Below, in pieces: positions 1 to 13,143 of a stretch of 47,201 bases of DNA. Made by a program: the position numbers and the translations under genes. Position 1 is the first letter of the stretch, and every line of letters begins with the position of its first letter. Under the pieces are notes generated by a model. The model saw only the letters and a program-made list of their open reading frames with translations, searched no databases and was not told the DNA's origin. Origin of the DNA: Nitrosomonadales bacterium (GTDB lineage: Bacteria; Pseudomonadota; Gammaproteobacteria; Burkholderiales; Gallionellaceae); NCBI GenBank assembly GCA_016195965.1, contig JACPYR010000067.1, forward strand, positions 1-47,201, read 5' to 3'.

Positions 1-6
1 ACATTT

Positions 7-82
7 AGGCCAGTAGCTCAATTGGTAGAGTATCGGTCTCCAAAACCGAGGGTTGGGGGTTCGAGACCCTCCTGGCCTGCCA
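7..82 (+). tRNA. trnW: tRNA-Trp (anticodon CCA)
   Basis: A complete cloverleaf is visible. The 7-bp acceptor stem pairs 7-13 with 72-78, followed by discriminator G79 and an encoded CCA at 80-82. The anticodon loop at 38-44 carries CCA at 40-42, which reads UGG. The T arm has the usual GGTTCGA-type loop. It sits 36 bases upstream of secE, the standard tRNA-Trp/secE/nusG arrangement of proteobacteria, where a tuf gene usually lies further upstream (outside this window). Confidence 0.97.
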
Positions 83-118
83 GAAAATAAGTTGTAAAGC
101 TAATCGGAATAATCGCGC

Positions 119-466
119 ATGGTAGATAAAATAAAGTTGGTTGTTGCCTTTTTGCTGGTGGCGGCGGGCATAGCGGGCTTCTATTACTTGCACGAGAGTG
201 CTGCGGTGCTGAAATTGGCTTCGGTGTTGGTGGGTTTGCTGCTGGCAACTGGAGTGGCATGGACGAGCGAGCCGGGCAAGCGTTTTTTTGCTTTCGGTAA
301 GGATTCTGTTGCCGAGGCGAAGCGCGTGGTATGGCCTACCCGCAAGGAAACGCTGCAGACGACTGCGGTGGTGATTGCCTTTGCGGTGGTCATGGCATTG
401 TTCCTGTGGGCGGTTGATGCAAGTCTGATGGTGGTGGTTAATAAGATGATGGGGCGGGGTGAGTGA
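119..466 (+). CDS. secE: Preprotein translocase subunit SecE
   Basis: SecE is the small clamp subunit of the SecYEG protein-conducting channel in the inner membrane. The 115-residue product shows three hydrophobic segments (about 4-21, 29-48 and 82-105). The conserved amphipathic stretch before the last helix contains VVWPTRKET, the SecE signature. The three-helix form matches other proteobacteria. It lies between tRNA-Trp and nusG, and its stop codon overlaps the nusG start by one base, so the two are translationally coupled. The partner SecY is encoded at 25838. SecG is not in the window. Confidence 0.96.
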   Translation: MVDKIKLVVAFLLVAAGIAGFYYLHESAAVLKLASVLVGLLLATGVAWTSEPGKRFFAFGKDSVAEAKRVVWPTRKETLQTTAVVIAFAVVMALFLWAVDASLMVVVNKMMGRGE

Positions 467-999
467 TGGCCATGCATTGGTATGTTGTTCATACGTACTC
501 GCAGTTTGAGAAAAGCGTGCAGCGTGCATTAGTCGAGCGCATCCAGCGCGATGGCATGCAGGATAAATTCGGCCAGATTCTGGTTCCGGTTGAGGAAGTG
601 GTTGAATTGAAGTCCGGGCAGAAGAGTATTACCGAGCGCAAGTTCTTTCCCGGTTACGTGCTGGTCGAAATGGAAATGACCGACGAAACCTGGCATCTGG
701 TGAAGAGTACGCCCAAGGTTACCGGCTTCCTGGGTGGTTCGGCAATGAAACCCACGCCTATCAGCGCAAAAGAAGTGCAGAACATCATGCAGCAGATGCA
801 GGCTGGAGTTGAAAAGCCCAGGCCTAAGGTGTTGTTCGAGGTGGGTGAGCTGGTGCGGGTCAAAGAGGGTCCATTCACCGATTTCAATGGTTCGGTTGAG
901 GATGTCAATTACGACAAGAACAAGATACGTGTGGCGGTGACTATCTTTGGTCGATCGACGCCGGTGGAACTGGATTTTGGCCAGGTAGAGAAGGCCTGA
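466..999 (+). CDS. nusG: Transcription termination/antitermination factor NusG
   Basis: NusG binds RNA polymerase, suppresses pausing and couples transcription to Rho or to the ribosome through S10. The product is 177 residues. An N-terminal NGN domain begins [13 protein letters not shown] and includes the [10 protein letters not shown] strand. A C-terminal KOW domain (about 125-177) contains [13 protein letters not shown]. Possible starts are GTG 463, ATG 466 and ATG 472. ATG 466 is chosen because it overlaps the secE stop as TGATG and follows a G-rich stretch at 451-460. rplK follows after a 122-base gap that holds short repeats. Confidence 0.96.
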   Translation: MAMHWYVVHTYSQFEKSVQRALVERIQRDGMQDKFGQILVPVEEVVELKSGQKSITERKFFPGYVLVEMEMTDETWHLVKSTPKVTGFLGGSAMKPTPISAKEVQNIMQQMQAGVEKPRPKVLFEVGELVRVKEGPFTDFNGSVEDVNYDKNKIRVAVTIFGRSTPVELDFGQVEKA

Positions 1000-1006
1000 T
1001 AAAGGC

Positions 1007-1034
1007 AGGATTCGGGAGACCGGATTCGGGATTG
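1007..1034 (+). repeat. Four degenerate tandem 7-base repeats (GGGATTC type)
   Basis: Four back-to-back heptamers begin at 1007, 1014, 1021 and 1028. Units 1, 3 and 4 are close to the consensus RGGATTC and unit 2 is diverged. They lie in the nusG-rplK gap and encode nothing evident. The same unit recurs at greater length at 2341-2396. Function is unknown. Confidence 0.6.
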
Positions 1035-1121
1035 AGCAGTAAAGTAGTGTTGTTTTTTTAACGGGGAGCGTGCTGGAGTGGTTTGCAGCGTGCGTTATAC
1101 CCACTGATAAGGAGTAGTAAC

Positions 1122-1553
1122 ATGGCAAAAAAAGTCGTCGGCTATATCAAGCTGCAAGTGCCTGCTGGTAAGGCGAATCCAAGCCCGCCTATCGGTCCTG
1201 CATTGGGCCAGCGTGGCCTGAATATCATGGAATTTTGTAAGGCGTTCAACGCGCAAACTCAAGGCGTTGAGCCGGGCTTGCCCATTCCGGTGGTGATCAC
1301 CGCGTTTGCGGACAAGAGTTTCACCTTCATCATGAAGACTCCTCCTGCGACCATTCTGATCAAGAAGGCGGCAGGTGTGCAAAAGGGCAGCAAAACGCCT
1401 CATACCGATAAGGTTGGCAAACTGACCCGCAAGCAAGCGGAGCAAATCGCAACAACCAAGATGCCGGATCTGACGGCTTCCGACATGGACGCGGCAGTGC
1501 GTACCATCGCCGGTAGCGCGCGCAGCATGGGTATCACCGTGGAGGGCGTATAA
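1122..1553 (+). CDS. rplK: 50S ribosomal protein L11
   Basis: L11 binds the GTPase-associated centre of 23S rRNA (the thiostrepton site) and is needed for RelA activation. The 143-residue protein starts [20 protein letters not shown]. The proline-rich [13 protein letters not shown] segment, which moves on factor binding, is near residues 20-32. An upstream in-frame ATG at 1083 is rejected because ATG 1122 follows the ribosome-binding site AAGGAG (about 1109-1114) and gives the family length. rplA starts one base after the stop, as in the usual L11-L1 unit that L1 represses in other bacteria. Confidence 0.97.
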   Translation: MAKKVVGYIKLQVPAGKANPSPPIGPALGQRGLNIMEFCKAFNAQTQGVEPGLPIPVVITAFADKSFTFIMKTPPATILIKKAAGVQKGSKTPHTDKVGKLTRKQAEQIATTKMPDLTASDMDAAVRTIAGSARSMGITVEGV

Positions 1554-1554
1554 C

Positions 1555-2241
1555 ATGTCAAAGCGCTATAAAGCAATTGCAGCCAAGGTCGATCGCAATA
1601 AATTGTATCCCTTGAACGATGCGTTGAATCTGGTCAAGGAAAATGCCGTGGCCAAGTTCGATGAGTCCATCGACGTGGCGGTGAATCTGGGTATCGATGC
1701 GAAAAAATCGGACCAGTTGGTGCGTGGTTCGGTAGTGTTGCCCAAAGGTACCGGCAAGACGGTGCGTGTGGCGGTGTTTGCGCAAGGTGCTAAGGCGGAA
1801 GAAGCCAAGGCTGCTGGTGCTGATATCGTCGGTTTCGACGATCTGGCCGAGTCCATCAAGGGCGGCAACCTGAATTTTGATGTGCTGATCGCCAGCCCGG
1901 ATGCGATGCGTCTGGTCGGTCAGCTGGGTCAGATTCTTGGTCCGCGCGGTTTGATGCCCAACCCCAAGGTTGGTACGGTGTCGGCTGACGTGGCGGGCGC
2001 GGTTAAGAATGCCAAGGCGGGTCAGGTGCAATATCGTACCGACAAGAACGGTATTGTGCAGTGCACCATCGGGCGCGCCTCGTTTGCGCCGGATGCGTTG
2101 CGCGTAAACCTGCTGGCGCTGATCGATGCGCTGAACAAGGCCAAGCCGGCGACTTCCAAGGGTGTGTACCTGAAGAAGATATCGCTCTCCAGCACGATGG
2201 GTGCGGGTGTGCGTGTTGAGCAGGCCAGCTTGACTGCATAA
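1555..2241 (+). CDS. rplA: 50S ribosomal protein L1
   Basis: L1 forms the mobile stalk at the E site and is the translational repressor of the rplK-rplA mRNA in E. coli. The 228-residue product has the signature regions VRVAVFAQG (about 72-80) and [14 protein letters not shown] near 128-141. It directly follows rplK with a one-base gap, which fits coupled translation. A 331-base gap with a hairpin and repeats separates it from rplJ. Confidence 0.97.
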   Translation: MSKRYKAIAAKVDRNKLYPLNDALNLVKENAVAKFDESIDVAVNLGIDAKKSDQLVRGSVVLPKGTGKTVRVAVFAQGAKAEEAKAAGADIVGFDDLAESIKGGNLNFDVLIASPDAMRLVGQLGQILGPRGLMPNPKVGTVSADVAGAVKNAKAGQVQYRTDKNGIVQCTIGRASFAPDALRVNLLALIDALNKAKPATSKGVYLKKISLSSTMGAGVRVEQASLTA

Positions 2242-2258
2242 GTTTTGGTATTGAATTC

Positions 2259-2283
2259 GCCGACGGGTGTATATCCCGTCGGC
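2259..2283 (+). terminator. Stem-loop after rplA (possible attenuator)
   Basis: A perfect 9-bp stem pairs 2259-2267 (GCCGACGGG) with 2275-2283 around a 7-base loop. It begins 17 bases after the rplA stop. The sequence after it is AAATGTTTT, so there is no clean U tract. It may be a weak terminator or an mRNA 3' stabiliser separating the L11-L1 unit from the L10-L12 unit. Confidence 0.5.
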
Positions 2284-2284
2284 A

Positions 2285-2572
2285 AATGTTTTGGAGTGCT
2301 GGCGGGTATGCGGCATCCGAGACCGGTGGAGCTGGGAACCAGGATGCAGGATTCGGGATTCAGGATAAGGGATTCGGAATTCAGGTATCGGGTTCGGGCT
2401 TAATTGACGGAGGATTCAGGTGGTGGGCAGGGGAGTATCCTGACCTGAATCCTGATCCCCGAATCCCCCGTAGATGGTGTGTCCGCGAGCAGGAATGGTT
2501 GTTCTCCTGGCTCATGGTCGCTGTTGTAAACGATGGGATGTGCGTAGCTCATCCCGGAAACTGGAGGAAGAC
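2285..2572 (+). promoter_or_regulatory. Long 5' leader of rplJ, candidate L10-binding leader
   Basis: The rplA-rplJ gap is 331 bases. Directly visible are a hairpin pairing GCATCC (2313-2318) with GGATGC (2342-2347), whose loop side carries GAGACCGGTGG, and a second hairpin pairing GGGATG (2535-2540) with CATCCC (2550-2555). The second ends eight bases before the rplJ ribosome-binding site. The first element resembles the AGACCG-AGGUG motif I associate with L10 leaders, in which the L10-L12 complex represses its own translation. A block of 7-base repeats (2341-2469) lies between the two hairpins. The leader assignment is by position and partial motif only. Confidence 0.4.
2341..2469 (+). repeat. 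Tandem heptamer repeats with inverted copies
   Basis: Seven consecutive 7-base units start at 2341, 2348, 2355, 2362, 2369, 2376 and 2383, with consensus RGGATTC and a diverged eighth at 2390. About 40 bases later the complementary unit GAATCCY occurs at 2435, 2447, 2454 and 2461. The two blocks can therefore pair as a long imperfect hairpin in the rplJ leader. No coding function is apparent. Confidence 0.7.
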
Positions 2573-3070
2573 TTGAGTCTCAATCTGCAAGAAAAACAAG
2601 CTGTGGTAGCGGAGGTCGGTGCACAAGTGGCGCAGGCTCAAACTATCGTTTTGGCAGAATACCGTGGCATCAAGGTTGCCGATATCACCAAATTGCGTGC
2701 TACCGCACGTAAATCGGGTGTGTATTTCCATGTGTTGAAAAACACATTGGCGCGGCGCGCGGTACAGGGAACGCCTTTTGAACCGCTGGCTGAGAAAATG
2801 GTTGGCCCACTGGTGTATAGCATCAGTGCCGACGCAGTCGCAGCGGCAAAAGTGGTGTTCGATTTTGCCAAAACCAATGACAAACTGGTGATCAAGGCCG
2901 GTGCAATGAGTGGTTCTGTGATGTCTGCGGAACAGGTCGCTGTGCTCGCTGCAACACCAAGCCGTGACGAACTGATTGCTCGCTTGATGGCAACCATGAA
3001 TGCAACGACTGCGAAGTTTGTGCGTACTCTGGCTGCGATCCGCGACAAGAACGAAACCACTGCTGCTTAA
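2573..3070 (+). CDS. rplJ: 50S ribosomal protein L10
   Basis: L10 anchors the L7/L12 dimers to the ribosome and, bound to them, represses rplJL translation in model bacteria. The 165-residue product begins [16 protein letters not shown]. It contains the conserved region around [10 protein letters not shown] (about 55-64) and a C-terminal helix for L12 binding. The start is TTG 2573: an upstream in-frame ATG at 2474 would add 33 unrelated residues, while GGAGG at 2563-2567 is correctly spaced for the TTG and the length equals that of E. coli L10. The weak start codon fits a tightly controlled gene. Confidence 0.95.
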   Translation: MSLNLQEKQAVVAEVGAQVAQAQTIVLAEYRGIKVADITKLRATARKSGVYFHVLKNTLARRAVQGTPFEPLAEKMVGPLVYSISADAVAAAKVVFDFAKTNDKLVIKAGAMSGSVMSAEQVAVLAATPSRDELIARLMATMNATTAKFVRTLAAIRDKNETTAA

Positions 3071-3103
3071 TAATTTTGAACTAACTGAATTTAGGAGAAC
3101 AAC

Positions 3104-3481
3104 ATGGCTGTAACTAACGCTGATTTGATGGATGCAATCGCCAAGATGACGGTTCTGGAACTGTCTGACTTGATCAAGCAAATGGAAGAAAAATTCGGCG
3201 TGTCCGCTGCGGCAGTTGCTGTAGCAGGCCCAGCTGCCGGTGGCGGTGCCGCCGCTGCCGCCGCTGAGCAAACTGAATTCACCGTTGTGCTCAAGGGCGC
3301 AGGCGACAACAAGGTTAACGTGATCAAGGCAGTTCGCGCGATTACCGGTTTGGGTCTGAAAGAAGCCAAGGATCTGGTTGATGGTGCACCTAAGAATGTT
3401 AAGGAAGGTGTTTCCAAGGCCGATGCCGACGCAGCTCTGAAGCAGTTGATCGAAGCGGGTGCTGCTGCTGAAATCAAGTAA
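3104..3481 (+). CDS. rplL: 50S ribosomal protein L7/L12
   Basis: L7/L12 forms the flexible stalk that recruits elongation factors and stimulates their GTPase. The 125-residue product has an N-terminal dimerisation domain (1-35), an Ala/Gly-rich hinge (about 36-55) and a C-terminal domain with the factor-binding helix [25 protein letters not shown] lies eight bases before the ATG. A stem-loop terminator or attenuator follows 14 bases after the stop, as expected for a protein made in excess over RNA polymerase subunits. Confidence 0.98.
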   Translation: MAVTNADLMDAIAKMTVLELSDLIKQMEEKFGVSAAAVAVAGPAAGGGAAAAAAEQTEFTVVLKGAGDNKVNVIKAVRAITGLGLKEAKDLVDGAPKNVKEGVSKADADAALKQLIEAGAAAEIK

Positions 3482-3495
3482 TTTATTGTGCTGTA

Positions 3496-3525
3496 AAAAG
3501 GCTGACGGTAACACGTCAGCCTTTT
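3496..3525 (+). terminator. Intrinsic terminator/attenuator between rplL and rpoB
   Basis: AAAA plus the 8-bp stem GGCTGACG (3500-3507) pairs with CGTCAGCC (3514-3521) plus TTTT, around a 6-base loop. The A/T flanks extend the stem to 12 bp. Only four T residues follow, so termination is probably partial. This matches the known partial attenuation between rplL and rpoB in enterobacteria. Confidence 0.8.
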
Positions 3526-3588
3526 GCCGCTTCCAGAAGGCAGCGGTCAAGGAACGCGATCCTGTTTCTTGTCCCCTGTCTTTTAGTT

Positions 3589-3669
3589 CCGGTATAACTG
3601 GCGCGTGGTTGTTGACTCTGTTTGTGGTCATCCAGGCGATCTCCCTTTGCTGGGAAGAGGTTATACCGG
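3589..3669 (+). promoter_or_regulatory. Long-range inverted repeat upstream of rpoB
   Basis: CCGGTATAAC (3589-3598) is perfectly complementary to GTTATACCGG (3660-3669), separated by 61 bases. In the rplL-rpoB transcript this could close a long stem-loop 37 bases before the rpoB start. E. coli has an RNase III processing site in this same gap. The sequence here does not prove that role. Confidence 0.45.
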
Positions 3670-3706
3670 CTCTGAAACTTCGTTTTCCTTCAATCGTGGA
3701 GATTAT

Positions 3707-6700
3707 ATGAGCTACTCTTTTACCGAAAAAAAACGTATCCGTAAAAGTTTTGCCAAGCGAGTCGGCGCGTTGCCGGTTCCTTTTCTGTTGTCCACCCAAT
3801 TGGAATCTTTCGCCGCATTTTTGCAGGCTTATACTCCGCCGGAGCAGCGTAAAAATGCGGGTTTGCAGGCTGCATTCAATGGCATTTTTCCCATCTATAG
3901 CCATTCCAGAAATGCCAGCCTGGATTTTGTCAGCTACCAGCTGGGCATGCCTCCGTTTGACGTGAAAGAATGCCGTCAGCGCGGCCTGACTTATGCGTCG
4001 CCGCTGCGCGCGCGCGTGCGTCTGACTATCATGGACAAGGATGCTTCCAAGCCTACGGTCAAGGAAGTCAAAGAGCAGGAAGTCTACATGGGCGAGATCC
4101 CGTTGATGACGCACACCGGTTCGTTCGTGATCAACGGTACCGAGCGCGTGATCGTTTCCCAGCTGCACCGTTCGCCCGGCGTGTTCTTCGAACATGATCG
4201 CGGCAAGACTCATAGCTCCGGCAAGCTGCTGTTCTCGGCACGTATCATTCCGTATCGCGGTTCCTGGCTGGATTTCGAGTTCGATGCCAAGGACTATGTG
4301 TACTTCCGTATCGACCGTCGCCGCAAGATGCCGGTCACGATCCTGCTGCGCTCGTTGGGTTACAACAACGAAGACATGCTCAAGATGTTCTTCGAGTTTG
4401 ACGCATTCCATTTGAGCAAAAAAGGCATGCAGTTCGAGGTAGTGCCTGAGCGCCTGCGTGGCGATGTCGCGCGCTTCGATATTCTGAACAAAGCGGGCAA
4501 GGTCATCGTGGCCAAGGATAAGCGCATTACCGTGCGCCATATCCGTGAAATGCACGAGGCTGGCATCGACAAGCTTGACGTCACGGAAGAATTCCTGGTC
4601 GGTCGCGTGATTGCGACCAACATCGTCGATAAGGACAGCGGCGAGGTTATCGCGAACGCGAATGACGAGATCACCGAAGATTTGCTGAACACCCTGATAG
4701 AAGCGGGTATCAAGAAAATAAACACCCTGTATACCAACGATCTGGATCACGGTGGCTTCATCTCGCAAACACTGCGTACCGACGAAACGGTTGACCAATG
4801 GACGGCGCGCGTTGCGATTTACCGCATGATGCGTCCTGGTGAGCCGCCCACGGAAGAGGCTGTGGAGAATCTGTTCAACGGGCTGTTCTTCAATGAAGAG
4901 CGCTATGACTTATCATCCGTCGGACGCATGAAATTCAACCGTCGTGTTGGGCGCGAAGAACTGGTCGGCTCCATGATTCTGTCCAATGAGGACATTGTCG
5001 ATGTGGTGAAAATTCTGGTCGAACTGCGCAACGGCCATGGCGAAATCGATGATATCGATCATCTGGGCAATCGTCGCGTGCGTGCTGTGGGTGAACTGGC
5101 CGAGAACCAGTTCCGCGCCGGATTGGCGCGCGTTGAGCGCGCCGTCAAGGAGCGCCTAGGTCAAGCCGAAACCGACAACCTGATGCCGCATGACCTGATC
5201 AATGCCAAGCCGATCTCGGCTGCGGTCAAGGAGTTTTTCGGTTCCAGCCAGCTGTCGCAGTTTATGGATCAAACCAATCCTCTGTCGGAAATCACCCACA
5301 AGCGCCGTATCTCAGCGCTGGGGCCGGGCGGCTTGACGCGCGAGCGCGCTGGTTTCGAGGTGCGCGACGTGCATCCGACCCACTACGGGCGCGTGTGCCC
5401 GATCGAAACGCCAGAAGGCCCGAACATCGGCCTGATCAACTCGCTGGCGCTGTATGCGCGCACCAACGAATACGGCTTCATCGAAACACCGTATCGCAAA
5501 GTATCCAAGGGTAAAGTTTCCGATGACGTTGATTACCTGTCGGCGATCGAAGAGGGTAAGTACACGATCGCCCAGGCGAACGCCGAGCTGGACAAGAAAG
5601 GCAATTTTACCAACGACATCGTTTCGGCGCGTAATCACAACGAATTCGTGCTGGCTGCTCCGGAGCAGATGGAGTACATGGACGTTTCGCCATCGCAGGT
5701 GGTATCGGTTGCGGCTTCGCTGATCCCTTTCCTGGAGCACGACGACGCGAACCGCGCCTTGATGGGTGCCAACATGCAACGTCAGGCGGTGCCTTGTTTG
5801 CGCGCGGAAAAACCGCTGGTCGGAACCGGCCTGGAGCGTACCGTGGCAGTGGACTCCGGCACGACTGTGCAAGCTTGGCGCGGAGGCCGCATCGATTACG
5901 TGGATGCTGCCCGTATCGTGGTGCGCGTCAATGACGACGAAACAACGGCAGGTGAAGTTGGTGTGGATATATACAATCTGACCAAGTACACCCGTTCCAA
6001 CCAGAACACCAACATCAACCAGCGTCCGCTGGTCAAAGTGGGCGATGTGATCGCTCGCGGCGACGTGGTGGCCGACGGTGCATCCACCGATATGGGCGAG
6101 TTGGCGCTCGGCCAGAACATGCTGGTCGCGTTCATGCCGTGGAACGGCTACAACTACGAGGATTCGATTTTGATTTCCGAGCGTGTTTCGGCCCAGGATC
6201 GCTTTACCTCGATTCATATCGAGGAATTAACGGTTGCCGCTCGCGATACCAAGCTTGGTCCGGAAGAGATCACCCGCGATATTCCCAATCTGGCTGAAGC
6301 GCAATTGGCGCGCCTGGATGAGTGCGGCATCGTGCACATCGGTGCGGAAGTTGCGGTGGGCGACGTGCTGGTGGGCAAGGTGACGCCAAAGGGCGAGACC
6401 CAGTTGACCCCGGAAGAAAAACTGCTGCGCGCGATTTTCGGCGAGAAGGCTTCCGATGTGAAAGATACCAGCTTGCGTGTGCCGACCGGCAGTTCGGGTA
6501 CGGTGATCGATGTGCAGGTGTTCACCCGCGAGGGTTTGCAGCGCGACAAGCGTGCCCAGCAGATCATCGATGATGAGTTGAACCGCTACAAGAAAGATCT
6601 GGCCGATCAGATGCGCATCGTGGAAGATGACGTGTTTGCGCGTCTCGAGAAATTGCTGCATGGCAAGGTGGCCAACGGTGGTCCGAAGAAGCTGGCCAAA

Positions 6701-7783
6701 GGCACCAAGATCGCCAAGGATTATCTGCAAAGCATAGAGCCGTACCAGTGGTTCGATATCCGCATCGCGAATGATGAAGTGGCCGCGCAGATGGAGCAAG
6801 TCAAGGAAAGTTTGGCACTGAAGCGCACCGAATTCGATGCGGCTTATGAATTGAAAAAGAAAAAGCTGACGCAGGGTGATGAGCTGCAGGCCGGTGTACA
6901 GAAGATGGTCAAGGTGTATGTCGCGGTGAAGCGCCGTCTGCAACCGGGCGACAAGATGGCGGGACGTCACGGTAACAAGGGTGTCGTATCGCGCATCGTG
7001 CCGGTCGAAGACATGCCGTACATGGCGGATGGCACGCCGGTCGATGTGGTGCTGAACCCGCTGGGCGTTCCGTCCCGTATGAACATCGGTCAGATTCTGG
7101 AAACGCATCTGGGCTGGGCCGCCAAGGGCTTGGGCAAGAAGATCGACGAGATGCTGCAAACCCAGGCAAAGATTGCCGATGTGCGCAAGTTCCTGGGCAA
7201 GATATATAACCACCATAACGGCCAGAGCGTCGATCTGGATGCATTCAGCGACGATGAAATCATCGAGCTGTGCCGCAACCTGAAGCATGGTGTGCCATTT
7301 GCGACACCGGTGTTTGACGGCGCCAGCGAAGAAGAAATCAAGTACATGCTCGAATTGGCAGACCTGCCGCTGTCCGGCCAGACCACGCTGTATGACGGTC
7401 GCACCGGCGAGGCATTTGATCGTCAGGTAACGGTCGGCTACAAGCACATCCTGAAGCTGCACCACCTGGTGGACGACAAGATGCACGCGCGTTCCACGGG
7501 CCCTTACAGCCTAGTTACCCAGCAGCCGTTGGGCGGTAAGGCTCAATTCGGTGGCCAGCGTTTCGGTGAGATGGAGGTATGGGCGCTGGAGGCTTATGGC
7601 GCGGCTTACACGCTGCAGGAAATGCTCACGGTCAAGTCGGATGACGTGGCCGGGCGTACCAAGGTTTATGAAAGCATCGTCAAGGGCGAGCACAAGATCG
7701 ATGCCGGCATGCCGGAATCCTTCAATGTGGTCATCAAGGAAATTCGTTCCCTTGCGATCGATATGGATTTGGTGCGCCACTAA
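3707..7783 (+). CDS. rpoB: DNA-directed RNA polymerase subunit beta
   Basis: Beta forms half of the RNA polymerase active-site cleft and is the rifampicin target. The product is 1358 residues and starts [18 protein letters not shown] 3707 is preferred over the upstream in-frame GTG-type extension at 3605, which adds 34 residues unlike the family. The rifampicin region begins [12 protein letters not shown] at about residue 511. The residues equivalent to E. coli D516, H526 and S531 are all the sensitive type. Downstream signatures include [17 protein letters not shown] and [14 protein letters not shown]. It is followed by rpoC after 80 bases. Confidence 0.98.
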   Translation: MSYSFTEKKRIRKSFAKRVGALPVPFLLSTQLESFAAFLQAYTPPEQRKNAGLQAAFNGIFPIYSHSRNASLDFVSYQLGMPPFDVKECRQRGLTYASPLRARVRLTIMDKDASKPTVKEVKEQEVYMGEIPLMTHTGSFVINGTERVIVSQLHRSPGVFFEHDRGKTHSSGKLLFSARIIPYRGSWLDFEFDAKDYVYFRIDRRRKMPVTILLRSLGYNNEDMLKMFFEFDAFHLSKKGMQFEVVPERLRGDVARFDILNKAGKVIVAKDKRITVRHIREMHEAGIDKLDVTEEFLVGRVIATNIVDKDSGEVIANANDEITEDLLNTLIEAGIKKINTLYTNDLDHGGFISQTLRTDETVDQWTARVAIYRMMRPGEPPTEEAVENLFNGLFFNEERYDLSSVGRMKFNRRVGREELVGSMILSNEDIVDVVKILVELRNGHGEIDDIDHLGNRRVRAVGELAENQFRAGLARVERAVKERLGQAETDNLMPHDLINAKPISAAVKEFFGSSQLSQFMDQTNPLSEITHKRRISALGPGGLTRERAGFEVRDVHPTHYGRVCPIETPEGPNIGLINSLALYARTNEYGFIETPYRKVSKGKVSDDVDYLSAIEEGKYTIAQANAELDKKGNFTNDIVSARNHNEFVLAAPEQMEYMDVSPSQVVSVAASLIPFLEHDDANRALMGANMQRQAVPCLRAEKPLVGTGLERTVAVDSGTTVQAWRGGRIDYVDAARIVVRVNDDETTAGEVGVDIYNLTKYTRSNQNTNINQRPLVKVGDVIARGDVVADGASTDMGELALGQNMLVAFMPWNGYNYEDSILISERVSAQDRFTSIHIEELTVAARDTKLGPEEITRDIPNLAEAQLARLDECGIVHIGAEVAVGDVLVGKVTPKGETQLTPEEKLLRAIFGEKASDVKDTSLRVPTGSSGTVIDVQVFTREGLQRDKRAQQIIDDELNRYKKDLADQMRIVEDDVFARLEKLLHGKVANGGPKKLAKGTKIAKDYLQSIEPYQWFDIRIANDEVAAQMEQVKESLALKRTEFDAAYELKKKKLTQGDELQAGVQKMVKVYVAVKRRLQPGDKMAGRHGNKGVVSRIVPVEDMPYMADGTPVDVVLNPLGVPSRMNIGQILETHLGWAAKGLGKKIDEMLQTQAKIADVRKFLGKIYNHHNGQSVDLDAFSDDEIIELCRNLKHGVPFATPVFDGASEEEIKYMLELADLPLSGQTTLYDGRTGEAFDRQVTVGYKHILKLHHLVDDKMHARSTGPYSLVTQQPLGGKAQFGGQRFGEMEVWALEAYGAAYTLQEMLTVKSDDVAGRTKVYESIVKGEHKIDAGMPESFNVVIKEIRSLAIDMDLVRH

Positions 7784-7801
7784 AACAGAAGCAAGAGACA
7801 G

Positions 7802-7844
7802 GGTGCAAGAAAAATGCACCTTGCACCTTTTACCTTGCATCTTG
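7802..7844 (+). repeat. Tandem heptamers (CACCTTG type) with inverted partner
   Basis: Four consecutive 7-base units start at 7817, 7824, 7831 and 7838, with consensus YAYCTTG. GGTGCAAG at 7802-7809 is the exact complement of CTTGCACC at 7820-7827, so the block can fold as a short hairpin. It fills most of the 80-base gap between rpoB and rpoC and ends six bases before the rpoC ribosome-binding site (GAGGAG). Confidence 0.65.
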
Positions 7845-7863
7845 AATTATTGAGGAGTCACAC

Positions 7864-12099
<4,236 letters not shown>

Positions 12100-12118
12100 A
12101 ATTCGCAACCTTTTTTCC

Positions 12119-12166
12119 CGTCGCAGCGGATGCATTTAATGGTCTGGCTGCGACGATGTTTTTTTA
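12119..12166 (+). terminator. Intrinsic terminator after rpoC / attenuator before rpsL
   Basis: CGTCGCAGC (12119-12127) pairs perfectly with GCTGCGACG (12147-12155) around a 19-base loop, followed by ATG and a run of seven or more T. It should end the beta operon transcript. Because a strong promoter lies just upstream, it may also attenuate the str operon. Confidence 0.75.
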
Positions 12167-12214
12167 TTTATTGATTTTTAATGAAATTGTAGATTTTTTT
12201 AGGATGTGTAGAAA

Positions 12215-12589
12215 ATGCCAACCATTAACCAGTTAATCCGCAAGCCACGTGAAGCCATCGTTGAAAAGAGCAAGGTTCCGGCTCTTGGAGGATCTCCGCA
12301 AAAACGCGGCGTGTGTACGCGTGTTTATACCACGACTCCGAAAAAGCCTAACTCAGCGTTGCGTAAAGTCGCCAAAGTGCGCTTGACCAATGGCTTTGAG
12401 GTGATCAGCTATATCGGCGGCGAAGGCCATAACCTGCAGGAGCACTCGGTGGTGCTGCTGCGCGGTGGTCGTGTGAAGGATTTGCCGGGTGTGCGTTATC
12501 ACATGGTGCGCGGTAGCCTGGATACGGCTGGCGTTAAAGATCGTAAGCAGGGCCGTTCCAAGTACGGTGCCAAGCGCGCCAAGAAGTAA
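12215..12589 (+). CDS. rpsL: 30S ribosomal protein S12
   Basis: S12 lies at the decoding centre and affects fidelity and streptomycin response. The 124-residue product has the conserved [20 protein letters not shown] region. K43 and K88, whose substitution gives streptomycin resistance elsewhere, are both lysine, so the wild-type form is present. It is the first gene of the str operon and follows AGGA at about 12201-12204. rpsG comes 56 bases downstream. Confidence 0.98.
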   Translation: MPTINQLIRKPREAIVEKSKVPALGGSPQKRGVCTRVYTTTPKKPNSALRKVAKVRLTNGFEVISYIGGEGHNLQEHSVVLLRGGRVKDLPGVRYHMVRGSLDTAGVKDRKQGRSKYGAKRAKK

Positions 12590-12645
12590 GCGCAAGCGAG
12601 ATTTTAATTAGTAATTATTCGAGCCAAAAATAAACTGAGGTAGCT

Positions 12646-13116
12646 ATGCCAAGACGTAGAGAAGTTCCCAAACGCGAAGTCCTGCCGGATCCAAAATTCG
12701 GCAATCAGGATTTGTCTAAGTTCGTAAACGTACTGATGACTTCTGGTAAGAAGTCGGTTGCGGAGCGCATTTTGTACGGCGCGCTGGAGCAGGTCGGCAA
12801 AAAAACCGGTAAGGATGCGATCGAGATTTTCAATCTCGCATTGAGCAATGCCAAGCCGCAGGTCGAAGTAAAGAGCCGCCGTGTGGGCGGTGCCAACTAC
12901 CAGGTGCCAGTTGAAGTGCGTCCATCCCGTCGTGTAGCTCTGGCTATGCGCTGGCTGAAAGAGTTTGCGCGCAAGCGCGGCGAGAAGTCCATGGGTATGC
13001 GTCTGGCTGGTGAGCTGATCGATGCGTCCGAGGGTCGTGGTGGCGCGGTCAAGAAGCGTGAGGAAGTTCACCGTATGGCCGAGGCGAATAAGGCATTCTC
13101 ACATTTCCGTTTCTAA
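12646..13116 (+). CDS. rpsG: 30S ribosomal protein S7
   Basis: S7 nucleates assembly of the 30S head and contacts E-site tRNA. In E. coli it also represses the str operon mRNA. The 156-residue product starts [19 protein letters not shown] and contains the family motif [16 protein letters not shown] (about 77-92). TGAGG lies upstream of the ATG. It lies between rpsL and fusA. Confidence 0.98.
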   Translation: MPRRREVPKREVLPDPKFGNQDLSKFVNVLMTSGKKSVAERILYGALEQVGKKTGKDAIEIFNLALSNAKPQVEVKSRRVGGANYQVPVEVRPSRRVALAMRWLKEFARKRGEKSMGMRLAGELIDASEGRGGAVKKREEVHRMAEANKAFSHFRF

Positions 13117-13143
13117 TCAGAATTTTAAGTTAGGTAATTTATC

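Noticed and set aside
2286..2576. 96-codon plus-strand frame in the rplA-rplJ gap
   Set aside because: Its sequence is the translated heptamer array and leader hairpins; it has no ribosome-binding site and overlaps the rplJ start in another frame.
2549..4798. 749-codon open frame on the minus strand opposite rplJ-rplL-rpoB
   Set aside because: It is a shadow of three certain genes on the plus strand, created by their codon bias, with no ribosome-binding site or recognisable domain.
1007..7844. CRISPR-like array
   Set aside because: The repeats are 7 bases in direct tandem with no spacers and no cas genes nearby; not a CRISPR.
12171..12199. Alternative rpsL promoter after the terminator (TTGATT with TAGATT)
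   Set aside because: The spacer would be only 13 bases, too short for sigma70.
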